DNA of 64,000 nucleotides. Origin: Symbiodinium natans. Lineage: Eukaryota; Sar; Dinophyceae; Suessiales; Symbiodiniaceae. Positions 11,553-21,127 of this stretch are shown piece after piece (the first letter of the stretch is position 1; each line of letters opens with the position of its first letter). Below the pieces are notes generated by a model that had not been told where the DNA came from, searched no databases, and was given only the letters and a program-made list of their open reading frames with translations. The DNA lies in assembly GCA_905221605.1 (NCBI GenBank), contig CAJNDS010002523.1:1461606-1525605 (forward strand), written 5' to 3'. The position numbers and the translations under genes are program-made.

Positions 11553-12513
11553 ATTTGAACTGTCTCTTCGTCCCCAAGCTTTTTTCGCTCCTGGATTCCC
11601 CCCCCCCCCCCCCCCCCCCCAAATTTAGGGACTAGGGTTTAGGGTTTAGGGTTTAGGTCTGGAAGTTGAGTCCAGCAGTTGGGGATTTGGGTTTCTGGCT
11701 TAGGGTTGATTGGGTTGATTCAGTAGGGTTTGCAGAGATGAGGGGGTTCCCAGCGAGGGCCTAGCCAGCTTGGAGCCGTCACGCCTGCACCGGCGCGACT
11801 TTGAAGAAATGGACTCCCCCGATCAGGCAACGCGGAGTGCCGGAAGAAGACCTGCATCGAACCTTCGGCCGATGATCTCCCTAAACTCCAAACCTCGAAA
11901 CAGATCTTAAACACCCAGACTTGCCCCCCCCCCTCATAGGTTTAGCGTTACAGGGCTTAGGGTTTAGGGTTTAGGGTTTAGGGCTAAATTCCGTTATGAG
12001 CTCCTTATCCAAATATGCCAAGTTTGCATTGACGCTCAATATGTCAACAATTAACGTCTCGAGTTCGAATGACAAAACAACCCGATTACAATTCGTTCAC
12101 ACCGAGGAAAACACACTCAAGAATGAACAATCCGCAGTATGTACCGCAGCTTGAAGGCTTGATTCAATCGACAGTCGTTCAGTTTGTTTCCGTGCGCGTT
12201 TGGCTGCTTCCAAGATGTCAAGGTGCCACAGCTAATCCCTAAACTCTAAACCCAAAACCCAAAACCCTAAACCCTAAACCCTTTCACCCTAAACCGAAAA
12301 ACCTGAAGTACTAGCACCCAATTGAGGAATAGACCTCTTTCCTGGGGTGATGAGTTTAGGACTTGGGGATTCGGGTCGGAAACCCCTAACCCAGAGAGAG
12401 TCTATAGAGACAGTATAAATATGAGCGTATAAAAAAATGAAAAAACCTAAAAAAACAAAAAAACAACTAAATAAAAAAAAATAAATAAATATATATATAT
12501 ATATACACAGGTG

Positions 12514-12570
<57 letters not shown>

Positions 12571-12675
12571 GTGGAGATAAAAGCACGTACACCTTTATTC
12601 CCCCCCCCCCCCCCCTCGTATGAAGATTCCCAAGAGCTTACTGCATGGTAGGTCCTGGTAGGTTCTCAACTACGA

Positions 12676-12836
12676 GACCTAAGAGGAATCTAGCGGGAAA
12701 ACAGGGGGCACCCTTTCTGATTTCAAGGCCTCAGAAAGGGACCCTGAACCCTAAACCCTAAACCCTAAACCCTAAACCCTAAACCCTAAACCCTAAACCG
12801 GGAAACAAGGGAATCATGACCTACTCTGGGTCCTAA
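12676..12836. mobile_element. Family-A TIR element (…CTCTGGGTCCTAA end) with CCCTAAA array inside
   Basis: The left end GACCTAAGAGGAATCTAG and right end GACCTACTCTGGGTCCTAAG are inverse of each other, as in the complete copy at 25681-25781. A CCCTAAA array (12745-12798) lies in the middle. Confidence 0.65.
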
Positions 12837-13011
12837 GACTAAGAACCTACTTTTGGGGACCCTTCGCAACGTTACCCGAGATCCGGACGCCGGATGGCCG
12901 GGCTTAGGATCTAGGGTGGTTTAGGGTTTAGGGTTTAGGGTTTAGGGTTTAGGGGTAAGTCAAATGCTCAACCCTGGACCTAAAGTAAACCCCAACCCCT
13001 CAGTTGAAGCG

Positions 13012-13067
13012 GTCAGAGCAAGTGGGGCGGGCCTCCTCCAGCGGCTTCTACAGTGACCTTGGTAGTC
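13012..13067 (-). CDS. Candidate short terminal exon
   Basis: The minus strand reads QTTKVTVEAAGGGPPHLL and then TGA. It directly abuts the TIR element 13071-13234. Too short to identify. Confidence 0.22.
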
Positions 13068-13070
13068 TGG

Positions 13071-13234
13071 CTGGTTCTTGGCAGGGAATGGGGGGAATGA
13101 GGTACCCTGCATAATCCCTTAAAGGGTATATTCAGTACCCTACATAATCCCTTAAAGGGTATACATGTATATAGATGTATATATAGGTATATATAGGGTC
13201 CTAGTTCCCTCATTCCCTACGTACTAAGAACCAG
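13071..13234. mobile_element. Family-C TIR element (CTGGTTCTTAGTAGGGAATGAGG ends)
   Basis: The left end CTGGTTCTTGGCAGGGAATG and right end CATTCCCTACGTACTAAGAACCAG are inverted. Inside, a TACCCT-CATAATCCCTTAAAGGGTAT block occurs twice. Other copies: 16011-16130 and 30012-30108; a degenerate end forms the 5' part of an M20 intron near 19140-19173. Confidence 0.8.
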
Positions 13235-13259
13235 GGGGTAGTTTGGCGAACGGTTGCAC

Positions 13260-14590
13260 AGCCGGGCGGTGCGTTTAGGTGGGCTAGTTGCGGTTTAAGG
13301 GCTTTAGGGTGTAGGGTTTAGGAGGTCTTTAGGGGGGCTTCAAACTAAAAAAAAATCCGTTGTCTTGATCTGACCATTGTTTGTAGGGTTTGGGGCGGAG
13401 GGCCTTTTTGGGGGTTGCTGCGCCCGAAACCCTGTTCAAAAGAGCCAGAAGAGGGTTCGGAAGGGCTCCCTTTTCCATTATCTGCTGAAGAACCCCAAAA
13501 GAATGTAACAAAGACAACCATTATTGCCCTTACAAGGAACAAGGGTTTGCTTTACGGGTCCCCGTTATCCTACCTAGGAGGCTGAGGGCCTTAAGCTTAA
13601 AGCTTTTGGCTTCGGGATGTCCAGCGGAGAGCTTGGGGTTGCAGGCAAAGGTCTAGGAGGGTTTACGGTTTAGGGTTTAGGGTTTAGAGCTTATGAACCT
13701 GGAACTCAGATTGACTTGGTCCGGGGCTGGCAAGCATGCTGCGGTTGAGGGTCAGATGTATGTAGGGTTTAGGGTTTAGGGTTTAGGGTTTAGGGTTTAG
13801 GGTTTAGGGTTTAGGGTTTAGGGTTTAGGGTTTAGGGTTTAGGGTTTAGGGTTTAGGGTTTAGGGTTTAGGGTTTAGGGCTTAGGGTTTAGGGTTTAGGG
13901 TTTAGGGTTTAGGGTTTAGGGTTTAGGGTTTAGGTTAGGGTTTAGGGTTTAGGGTTTAGGGTTTAGGGTTAGGGTTTAGGGTTTAGGGTTTAATTAGGGT
14001 TTAGGGTTTAGGGTCTGGGGTTTAGGGTTTAGGGTTTAGGATGGCTTCGGGGCCCCAAAACAGGGGCCCTAAGTCAGAGAGCCGTCTGCCCATGCCCCCC
14101 CGAAGCCGCCGGGCGGCACATGGACATAGACCGCCGCCCCAGTCTCCTCCTGTTCTATAGGGCTCTTTAGAGGGACCGGCGGTTAGGGTTTAGGGTTTAG
14201 GGTTTAGGGTTTAGGGTTTAGGGTTTGGGGTTTCGGGTTTGGGGTTTGGGGTTTAGGGTTTAGGGTTTAGGGTTCAGGGCTTGGGGCTTGGGGCTAGGGT
14301 TTAGGGATCCGTTTCGGGTTGAGAGTTTAGGCGGCCCCTTGTTTTTCTAGCTGTGACGTGTTCTTTATTCGTTTCTTTCCATATTAGGTGTGGCGGGATG
14401 AGTTTTTTTGTTCTCCTCGGTGAGGCGGGGCCTTTTTACCAGGTGCGGACCGCCTTTTTGTTTCCTCGGCCCGAGCAATAAACCCTGCAACCCTGAAAGC
14501 CCTGAACCCTGAACCGCCAAACCCCCACCCTAAACCCTAAACCCTAAACCCCAAACCCTAAACCCTAAACCCTAAACCCTAAACCCCAAA
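13260..14590. other. Repeat field around the longest array, no confident exon
   Basis: Telomere units in both orientations (13660-13685, 13760-14040, 14185-14270, 14526-14590) around unique patches at 13330-13660 and 14040-14180. The open frames at 13329-13542 shadow each other and have no recognisable product. Confidence 0.5.
13760..14040 (+). repeat. Longest interstitial telomere array in the window
   Basis: About 280 bp of TTTAGGG units, with a few variants (GCTTAGGG, TTAGGG, TAATTAGGG, GTCTGGGG) that interrupt the perfect runs. Confidence 0.97.
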
Positions 14591-14597
14591 CCCCCCC

Positions 14598-14682
14598 AAA
14601 CGCCTCCTCCTCCCATTGGCAATTGGCGACCTCCGGCTCCGGAGCAGGCTCCGGGGCTGGCTCATCAGGCACTGCCGCCTAG
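14598..14682 (-). CDS. Candidate Pro/Glu-rich exon
   Basis: The minus strand reads AVPDEPAPEPAPEPEVANCQ then WEEEA, a Pro-Glu linker-like sequence between telomere arrays. Unique sequence; no family can be inferred. Confidence 0.32.
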
Positions 14683-14724
14683 GAATTGTAGGTTGCCTGT
14701 GTGTTTTTTTTCCTCTAAGGGGAG

Positions 14725-14836
14725 CCCTAAACCCTAAACCCTAAACCCTAAACCCTAAACCCTAAACCCTAAACCCTAAACCCTAAACCCTAAACCCTAA
14801 ACCCTAAAACCCTAAACCCTAAACCCTAAACCCTGA
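14725..14836 (-). repeat. Interstitial telomere array (CCCTAAA)n
   Basis: About sixteen units, with one AAAACCC slip. Confidence 0.97.
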
Positions 14837-15114
14837 GCTTCAGAGTCTCTAGGCTTTGTGGGTTGCTGTGGGGTTTTTAAGGTTGAAAGGGCCTTTGACC
14901 TTTGAAGAGCTTGTAGGGCTTCCAGGCTTTGTACCTGGCACTCTCTTTGCCTAAGTTTTATGGGTTATACCGACAAAGAAAAGGCTAGTCACTACTCTCC
15001 TGTAGGTAAATAGAGCCCCCGGTAGGGTTGCTGGGGCTCTAAAGGGGTTCTGGAGAGGGTTCGGGCATCAGGGCTGACTTAGAGCTTAGGGACTTCGGCT
15101 TGAATGGATCAGGG

Positions 15115-15232
15115 TCTATAGGATTCATAGGACTCATAGGATCCATAGGGTTTATAGGGTTTATAGGGTTTATAGGGTTTGTAGGGTGTATAGGGTGTAT
15201 AGGGTTTATAGGGTTTATAGGGTTCAGAGTTC
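15115..15232 (+). repeat. Variant array of 10-bp units (ATAGGGTTT type)
   Basis: About twelve units of TAGGGTTTAT/TAGGGTGTAT: a TTTAGGG-like core stretched to ten bases. A comparable array lies at 44040-44125. Confidence 0.8.
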
Positions 15233-15464
15233 AGGGCGGGGTTTCGGGGCTTCGGGTTTGGGTTTAGGGATTTGGGGTCATAGCTGGGTGTTGTGATATT
15301 CAAGGGCTAGGGAATTAAGAAGTAGACTGGCATGTCATGTGCAAAGTAAGAGAGTTCTCGAACCATGTATTCAAATTCTCTGGTTTTTGTAGTGTTGGTT
15401 GCTTTGCGTCCTTGTAGCAGTAGATCTGATCTGTGCCTAGCCATAATCTAAGGGTTCAGGGTAG

Positions 15465-15572
15465 TTGCATGGTCCCTAAATACCCCTTATATACCTCTTT
15501 CATACCGTACCCTAGGAAACCCAAGGGCCTGTAACGGACCATATTAAGCGACTGTGTAACTACCCAACTAGA
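15465..15572. mobile_element. TIR element of the GTAGTTNCATGGTCCCT family
   Basis: Starts GGTAGTTGCATGGTCCCTAA and ends GTGTAACTACCC in inverse relation; internal TATACC/AAACCCAAGGGCC words are shared with the 56731-56858 copy. Confidence 0.6.
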
Positions 15573-15926
15573 CATAGGCAAGCAAACGGGGGCTAGGCAG
15601 AGATCAGCTGCCATGAGTGCGCGTTCACCTCAACAAAATCCACCTTGATGCAGATGCTAAACAATAAAGTGAACAACGCCAGTCAAGCTCCAAGCTAGCT
15701 GCCTGAATCCCGAAACTTAAAACAACCTAACCCCTCTCTCCATTCCCTTCCTCGAGAAAGAACGTGCAGCCTCAAAATCACCAAACCCTGAACCCTAAAC
15801 CATAAACCCTACACCCTAAACGCAACCCTAAACCCTAAACCCTAGAACCCTGAACCCTGAACCCTGAACCCTAAACCCTAAACCCTAAACCGTAAACCGT
15901 CAGCCGCCTGCCCGGGTACCGGAGGT

Positions 15927-16011
15927 TCACGGCTCTGCTCCGAGGGTGTTTGCCGCCAGCGCAGGTAAGGCCAGCGCACGAGAACGACGAGGCCCATCCT
16001 TTTGGAGTTGG
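15927..16011 (-). CDS. Candidate terminal exon, unknown gene
   Basis: In one minus-strand frame the sequence reads QLQKDGPRRSRALALPALAA then NTLGAEP and a TGA stop at 15929-15927. Its first 12 bases are duplicated 132 bp away (16132-16143) on the far side of a TIR element. Another frame is also open (GLVVLVRWPYLRWRQ), so the product is uncertain. Confidence 0.3.
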
Positions 16012-16130
16012 CTCTTAGTAGGAAATAAAGGAATTAGGGACCTATATATATATATGTATATATATATATATACCCTTTAAGGATTACATAGGGTACCTCG
16101 TTCCCTCATTCCCCTACTAAGAACCAGCCA
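16011..16130. mobile_element. Family-C TIR element flanked by a 12-bp direct duplication
   Basis: The right end CCCCTACTAAGAACCAG matches the family; the left end is shortened to CTCTTAGTAGG. TTTTGGAGTTGG occurs directly before (16000-16011) and after (16132-16143). AT repeats (ATATATGTATATA) fill the middle. Confidence 0.75.
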
Positions 16131-16539
16131 GTTTTGGAGTTGGTCTTCGAGCTGAGGACCTAAGGATCAGGATTCAAATCTAGGGGCTCTCCCTTGGACC
16201 CTTGAGGTTGTACCCTTGGTTTAGGGTTTAGGGTTTAGGGCTTAGGGTTTAGGGTTTAGGGTTTAGGGGGAGTTCTACCTTGGACCCTTGAGGGGGTCCC
16301 TTTTTAAGGATCCCTAAGAGAATATAAGGGCCATGTTAGGGGTTTAGGGCTTGGGGTTCAAAGCCTTCGGCCCTGAAGCCTGCCACTCCCTCAACCCCCG
16401 AGAACCTATAGAACCCTCAACCAGAAGTTTAGGGTTGGGATTAGGGTTTAGGGTTTAGGGTTGAGGGTTAAGGGTTTAGGGCTAGAGTGTAGGGTTTAGG
16501 GTTTAGGGTTTAGGGTTTTAGGGTTTAGGGTTTAGGGTC

Positions 16540-16625
16540 TGAACCAACCACCAAGCGGCAAGGTGGCCGCGAAGACGACGGCCGAAAGGATCTGAACAGA
16601 GGGCGATGGTCCAAGAGTCTTAAGG
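16540..16625 (-). CDS. Hydrophobic candidate exon, unknown gene
   Basis: The minus strand reads LGPSPSVQILSAVVFAATLP then LGGWF, a membrane-spanning stretch between telomere blocks, downstream of the M20 gene on the same strand. No family recognised. Confidence 0.38.
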
Positions 16626-16769
16626 TTTAGGGTTTAGGGTTTAGGGCTACATGGTCCCTGAACTTGAGGGGGGTGCCTGGGGGTGGGCAGGCTGAAGGTC
16701 CCCCCTTCCCTGAATTAAGGTTTCGGGTTTCGGGTTTAGTTCTTAAAACTTAGGGTTTCGGGGGATTAG

Positions 16770-16872
16770 GGCCTTTAGTATGGGCGATTTATTGGGGAAC
16801 CCTTAGATACCCTCGAAAACCCGAGGGCGCAATACTTCAGAACCCTTTCAACATGGGACCATGTAACTTCCC
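16770..16872. mobile_element. TIR element of the CATGGTCCC family, divergent copy
   Basis: Ends 'ATACTTCAGAACCCTTTCAA' and 'GGGACCATGTAACTTCCC', as in the better copies at 56731 and 42240. Left end decayed. Confidence 0.45.
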
Positions 16873-17289
16873 GTTTCAAGGGTTTAGGGTTTAGGGTTTA
16901 GGGTTTAGGGTTTAGGGTTGAGGGTTTAGGCTTTAGGGGGCTAGGGGTTCACCGTTAAGGAGTTAGGGCAGGTTTCGGAAATAGTGTGGTTTAAGTCTCG
17001 TGTGTAGGAGTCTCCTATGGGGGTCGGAATAATTACTAATCGTAATTTAGGGTTTAGGGTTTAGGGTTTTGGGTTTTAGGGTTTAGGGTTTTCTATGGTC
17101 CCTTTATCCGCCGACCCCAGCGGTAGCAGGGCGGCGTCAGTGAAGACCCCCCACCGCCCTCACCGCCCTCACCCGCTCTCACAGCATGCTGCTCATGACA
17201 CCTTGAATTGGAGTGTTTTGCATTGTTTGGCTTCAGTGCATGCCCAAACCCCGCCACCCATCGCCCTCACCCATGACGCCTTGAATTGG

Positions 17290-17700
17290 ACCTTTGACCC
17301 CCCCCCACCCCAGCCATTCAGGTGGTTTAAAGGGTCCAGTGCATGCCCGACCCCCCCCCCGCCCCCCCACGCCCCCTCCCACACCCCCCCACCCCCCCCC
17401 CCCCCCACCCCCCCCCACCCCCCCCACCCCCCCAACCCCCCCACCCCCCCCCCCACCCCCCCCCCAGCCCTCATCATTACCCCCTCCCACCATCGTGCAC
17501 CATCCGACCGCCCCCCCGCTCTCACCGCTCTCATCGCTTCTTCATCTCTATGCCCCCCAGTCCACCCCTGCCTTCCGCCCCCAACTCCCTAATCCGACAA
17601 ACCCTCTACCGTCACCCCCCCCGCCGCCCCCCTTTCCACCCCCACCCACCCCCCCCCCCCCGCCCCCGCCCCCCGCCTGCCCGCGCTCCACCCTGCCTTC
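17290..17700. repeat. C-rich low-complexity region
   Basis: Long C-runs broken by A or G. The polyproline (plus) and polyglycine (minus) open frames of 86-165 codons across it are composition artefacts. Confidence 0.9.
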
Positions 17701-17726
17701 CGCCCCAATGCGACTGTCTTGGGTCT

Positions 17727-17758
17727 GGGGTCGGAGGCACTGGCGGTAGCCATTAAAT
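17727..17758. mobile_element. Single end of the GGGGTCGG-GGCACTGGCG element
   Basis: The first 32 bp match the left end of the 3759-3921 element (30 of 32 bases). No inverted partner was found within the next 400 bp. Probably a decayed or truncated copy. Confidence 0.5.
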
Positions 17759-18149
17759 AACTATACTATAACAACCCCCAAAACTTGCTCTAGTACTCTA
17801 GTTACTGTGGCTCCGACAGTACAGAGCTCAGGGCTGCGGGGGAGTCTAGGGTTTAGGGTTTAGGGTTTAGGGTTTACAGGATTGCCACCTGGGCATTCTT
17901 GAGCGCAGGAACCCTCAACCCTGAACGCCCACAAACCCTGAACCCTGAACGGGTGGAGGGGGGCCGGAGAGGTGGGGTGGCCTCAGACCGAGTATGCTTA
18001 AGGCTTAATTAAGAGCTTAGGGTTTAGGTCAGGACGGAGGATTTCGAGTGCAAGGTCCCTATAAACCCTGAAGCCTATAATCCCAACCAGGACTGCAAGA
18101 TTGCTTGCTGCATCCCTCTTGCAAGCTGCAGCGGGTTGCTTCAGCCTCC

Positions 18150-18727
18150 CTACCAGTCGAGCAGCTGCGCGGCGATGTGACGGAGCATTCCCAAGGCCTG
18201 CTCCAGAAGGGTGTCGGGGAAATCGTAGTCGTCGTTGTGCAGCTGTGGGCCGGGTCCTGAGCCAAGCCCGAACATGGCCCCAGGAACGCGGGCGGTCAGT
18301 GCCCCGAAGTCCTCCGAGAAGCGCAGGGGCTCATCGAGAATTTGATGCCTCAGCTTTAACTCGCGTGCCGCGGTAAGGATGTTGTCAACAGCAGCTTCGT
18401 TGTTTTGCGTGGTCGTGAACACATCGCAATAAGTGAGCTCCACGGTCACATTACCTGCCAGAGCCGTCTCATGGACGAACGACGCCACGTGGTTCTCCAG
18501 CGCGTCCATCGTGTCGTCCGCCTCGGTGCGCAAGGTGGCCCAGACCTCGGCGTCTCCGGGCGTGGCTCCGTAGGCTTCTTCGCCCAATTTCGCGCCCACC
18601 ACCGTCACCCGGTTGAAGTTGGGGAGCCCGCGTGATTCCGGGGGTCGGCTCAGCTCTTCAATGATGCGGCACATGGGGAGCGCCGGGCTGACTCCGTCCT
18701 GAGGCGAGGAAGCGTGCGCCGTCTTGC
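18150..18727 (-). CDS. Last and largest exon of the M20 amidohydrolase gene
   Basis: A 578-nt exon running from the second base of the Gly codon in VGKTAHAS to a TAG stop. It holds most of the dimerisation subdomain (KTAHASSPQDGVSPALPM, then VTVVGAKLGEEAYGATPG and AEVWATLRTEADDTMDAL) and returns to the catalytic domain with SEDFGAL and the metal-binding LHNDDYDF. It is by far the longest intact exon in the window. The intron just upstream (18728-18837) is an introner-like element. Confidence 0.92.
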
Positions 18728-21096
18728 CTTAGTTGTCCAGTAACCTGGGGGGAATTACAGGCTAACCTTTGGGATGTTATAAGGGGATTGCACTACCCCA
18801 AAAAGGTTAAAGGCTACCTACTCTACTACTAGGTTGCCCACCAATCGCACCCGCATTCCTTTGGAGGCGCAGGTGAATGTACCCGAGCGCACCGCCACTG
18901 TGCCCAGTGGCAAGGCCGGAAGGTTGTGGTACGCAAACACCTTACTGGCTAATAGTGAGGGAAGGCCGCATAAGCCCGTAAAAGGTTTCCCATATATGAA
19001 CACAAAATTAGGGCTTATCGGGTCTAGGGATATATATAAAGAGAGAGAGGTGCGGGGATGTAACCCCCCTAAACCCTAAACCCTAAACCCTAAACCCTAA
19101 ACCCTAAACCCTAAACCCTAAAAAGGCACCCTGAGTCCCCTCATTGCCCTACTCAAAGCCAGAAGCAGGTTGCATGGTCCAGGCCCAACTCGGCGAAGAG
19201 GGGGTCAGCTGCAAAGGCCGGTCCGCCCTCTCCTTTCGAAGGGCTCAAACTCTGCATCACGGGCTTCCCTCCTACCCCCCCTGTTTAGGGTTTAGGGTTT
19301 AGGGTTTAGGGTTTAGGGTTTAGGGTTTAGGGTTTAGGGTTTAGGGTTTAGGGTTTAGGGCTACCCCTAGGCTCCCCCCTTAAACAACCTTAATTAGTCT
19401 TGCTTATCCCAAAATAGCCTTCCTTCTGGGGGAACCTAGGGGGGGCAGCACAGAGGGAGGGTGGCAGGGGAACCCATGACTACAGGGCTATTTCATTTGC
19501 GCACCCGCACTTGGGAAACTACTTCAAATAAGGGCACCCTTTTTTGGGGTGGCTACGCTAAAAGGGAACCAAGAACCCAGAAACCAGGGTAAAGGGTACC
19601 ACTGGGCTACCATGCCCAGATTTAGGGCTGTAATCCGTGAAAGGTGTATCACCATGGCTTTTAACCATATAGTTGCACGAGTTCTCCTCATTCTTATCAA
19701 CCTCAGTAACCTCAGTGACATGCACCCTAAACCCTAAACCCTAAACCCTAAACCCTAAACCCCATATGAACTGCCAGGTCCTGTTTCCTCGGCGGGCTGG
19801 AAAAGCAGCACCAGGCGCCCGCGTCGGGGGCGCGTGGCGGCAGCCAGAAGTGCCAGGCCGGCTACCTTGAGAACCAAATGAACCCTAAAAGGGTTTATGG
19901 GTTCATATACCCCAATAAGGGGGTTTAGGGTTTAGGGTTTAGGGTTTAGGGTTCCCAATCCGCGTGTTGGATGGGAAAAGGAGGTGAAAACCTCCCTCTT
20001 TCCCTCCTAACCCCCCCAAAACCCAGAGGGGGGGGGGGGTAGGGGGGGGTACCCCGCCAGCTTTTCCGTGGAGGAACAGGCCACCCACACCGCGTAAACT
20101 CATGGACCATAGGCGTTTTCGCACAGGGCATAGGGGCTCTTTTGGAAAAAACCCCTGTTTGGGGTCCCCACCCCCCCGCCCTACCCCCCCCTCTACCCCC
20201 CCCCCCCCTTCCCCCCCCCCCACCCCCCCCCCACCACCCAACCACCAGCGCCCCGCCCAACCCCCCCCCCACCGCCCCCCCCCCCCCCCCCCCCCCCCCC
20301 CCCCACCCCAACAGGAACCGCAAAAAAAATCACCAAACCCCAAACCTTAAACTTGTTCTCCTGCGGGGCCGGCGGCTTGAGCCGGAGGCTCTTAAATTTT
20401 AGGGCTCACTTGGTTCCCAAGGTACCGAGGCCATGTGCCCATCGTGCCCGCACTTGTGGGAGACGCCCGTCACCAGGGACCGGTAGTCCATGGTGTTGCT
20501 TTCCTGAAAGGGGGTTTAGGGTTTAGGGTATAGGTTTAGGGTTTAGGGTTTAGGGTTTAGGGTTTAGGGTTTAGGGTTTAGGGTTTAGGGTTTAGGGTAT
20601 AGGGTTTAGGGTTTAGGGTTTAGGGTTTACCTTGGGATGTTCCACCTTATACGAACAGTCCTGAAGAGGGATTACAGTACCCTCTTCTACAATCCCTACT
20701 AAGGATTGCTAGTAGAAGGTCCCGAATTAAGCCTTTGAAACTTTTAAAAGGCCTTAGAAGGCTTGATCATGGGTTTTAGAAGGCAAACCCTTTTGGGCTA
20801 CATTATACCCCTAAGTATGAACCTTTTTAAGAAGGGGCCCTTGAAACCGGCTTGATCATGGGTGTTGTTGAGGCCCCGAAAAAAAAAACCATCCTGGCTC
20901 CTGAATGGGCAGCGCATCCAGCTCGCAGCGAAAGCCGATGCAGGGCCCAGCCTGGGGGTCATCTCCGTGGAAGACGGCCGCGAGGCCGTGGCCGCCGATG
21001 TTCCGCAACAGTCGGTCCGGCTTCAGGGGCTCCAGGAATCCTTATTCCCCTGTAGAACCCATATATATATATATATACACCTTTATAAGGGAACCC

Positions 21097-21127
<31 letters not shown>

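Larger units (their letters stand above)
10380..12990. other. Intron/intergenic mosaic of telomere arrays and TIR elements
   Basis: Arrays at 10430-10452, 10598-10643, 10748-10815, 11108-11185, 11305-11365, 11630-11655, 11950-11985, 12265-12285, 12745-12798 and 12920-12955; TIR elements at about 10718-11030, 11235-11305 and 12676-12836; an AT microsatellite at 12490-12570. The unique patch 11720-11910 is open on the minus strand, but no exon could be fixed. Confidence 0.5.

Noticed and set aside
17095-17756. Open frames of 86-165 codons on both strands (polyproline and polyglycine)
   Set aside because: Read-through of C-runs; no start context, no composition other than Pro/Gly, and equally open on both strands.
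17740-17760. Similarity of GGTAGCCATTAAAT to the dinoflagellate spliced leader (GTAGCCATT)
   Set aside because: Only nine bases match and the sequence is explained as the end of the 3759-type element. A 15-of-21 resemblance near 49459 (GGCCATTTTGG) is likewise inside a family-A element and may be chance.
18101-18635. Plus-strand frames over the last M20 exon
   Set aside because: Antisense shadow of a clearly conserved minus-strand exon.
19939-20402. Glycine-rich frame of 134 codons and matching proline-rich frame
   Set aside because: Same C-run artefact, and it lies inside an M20 intron.
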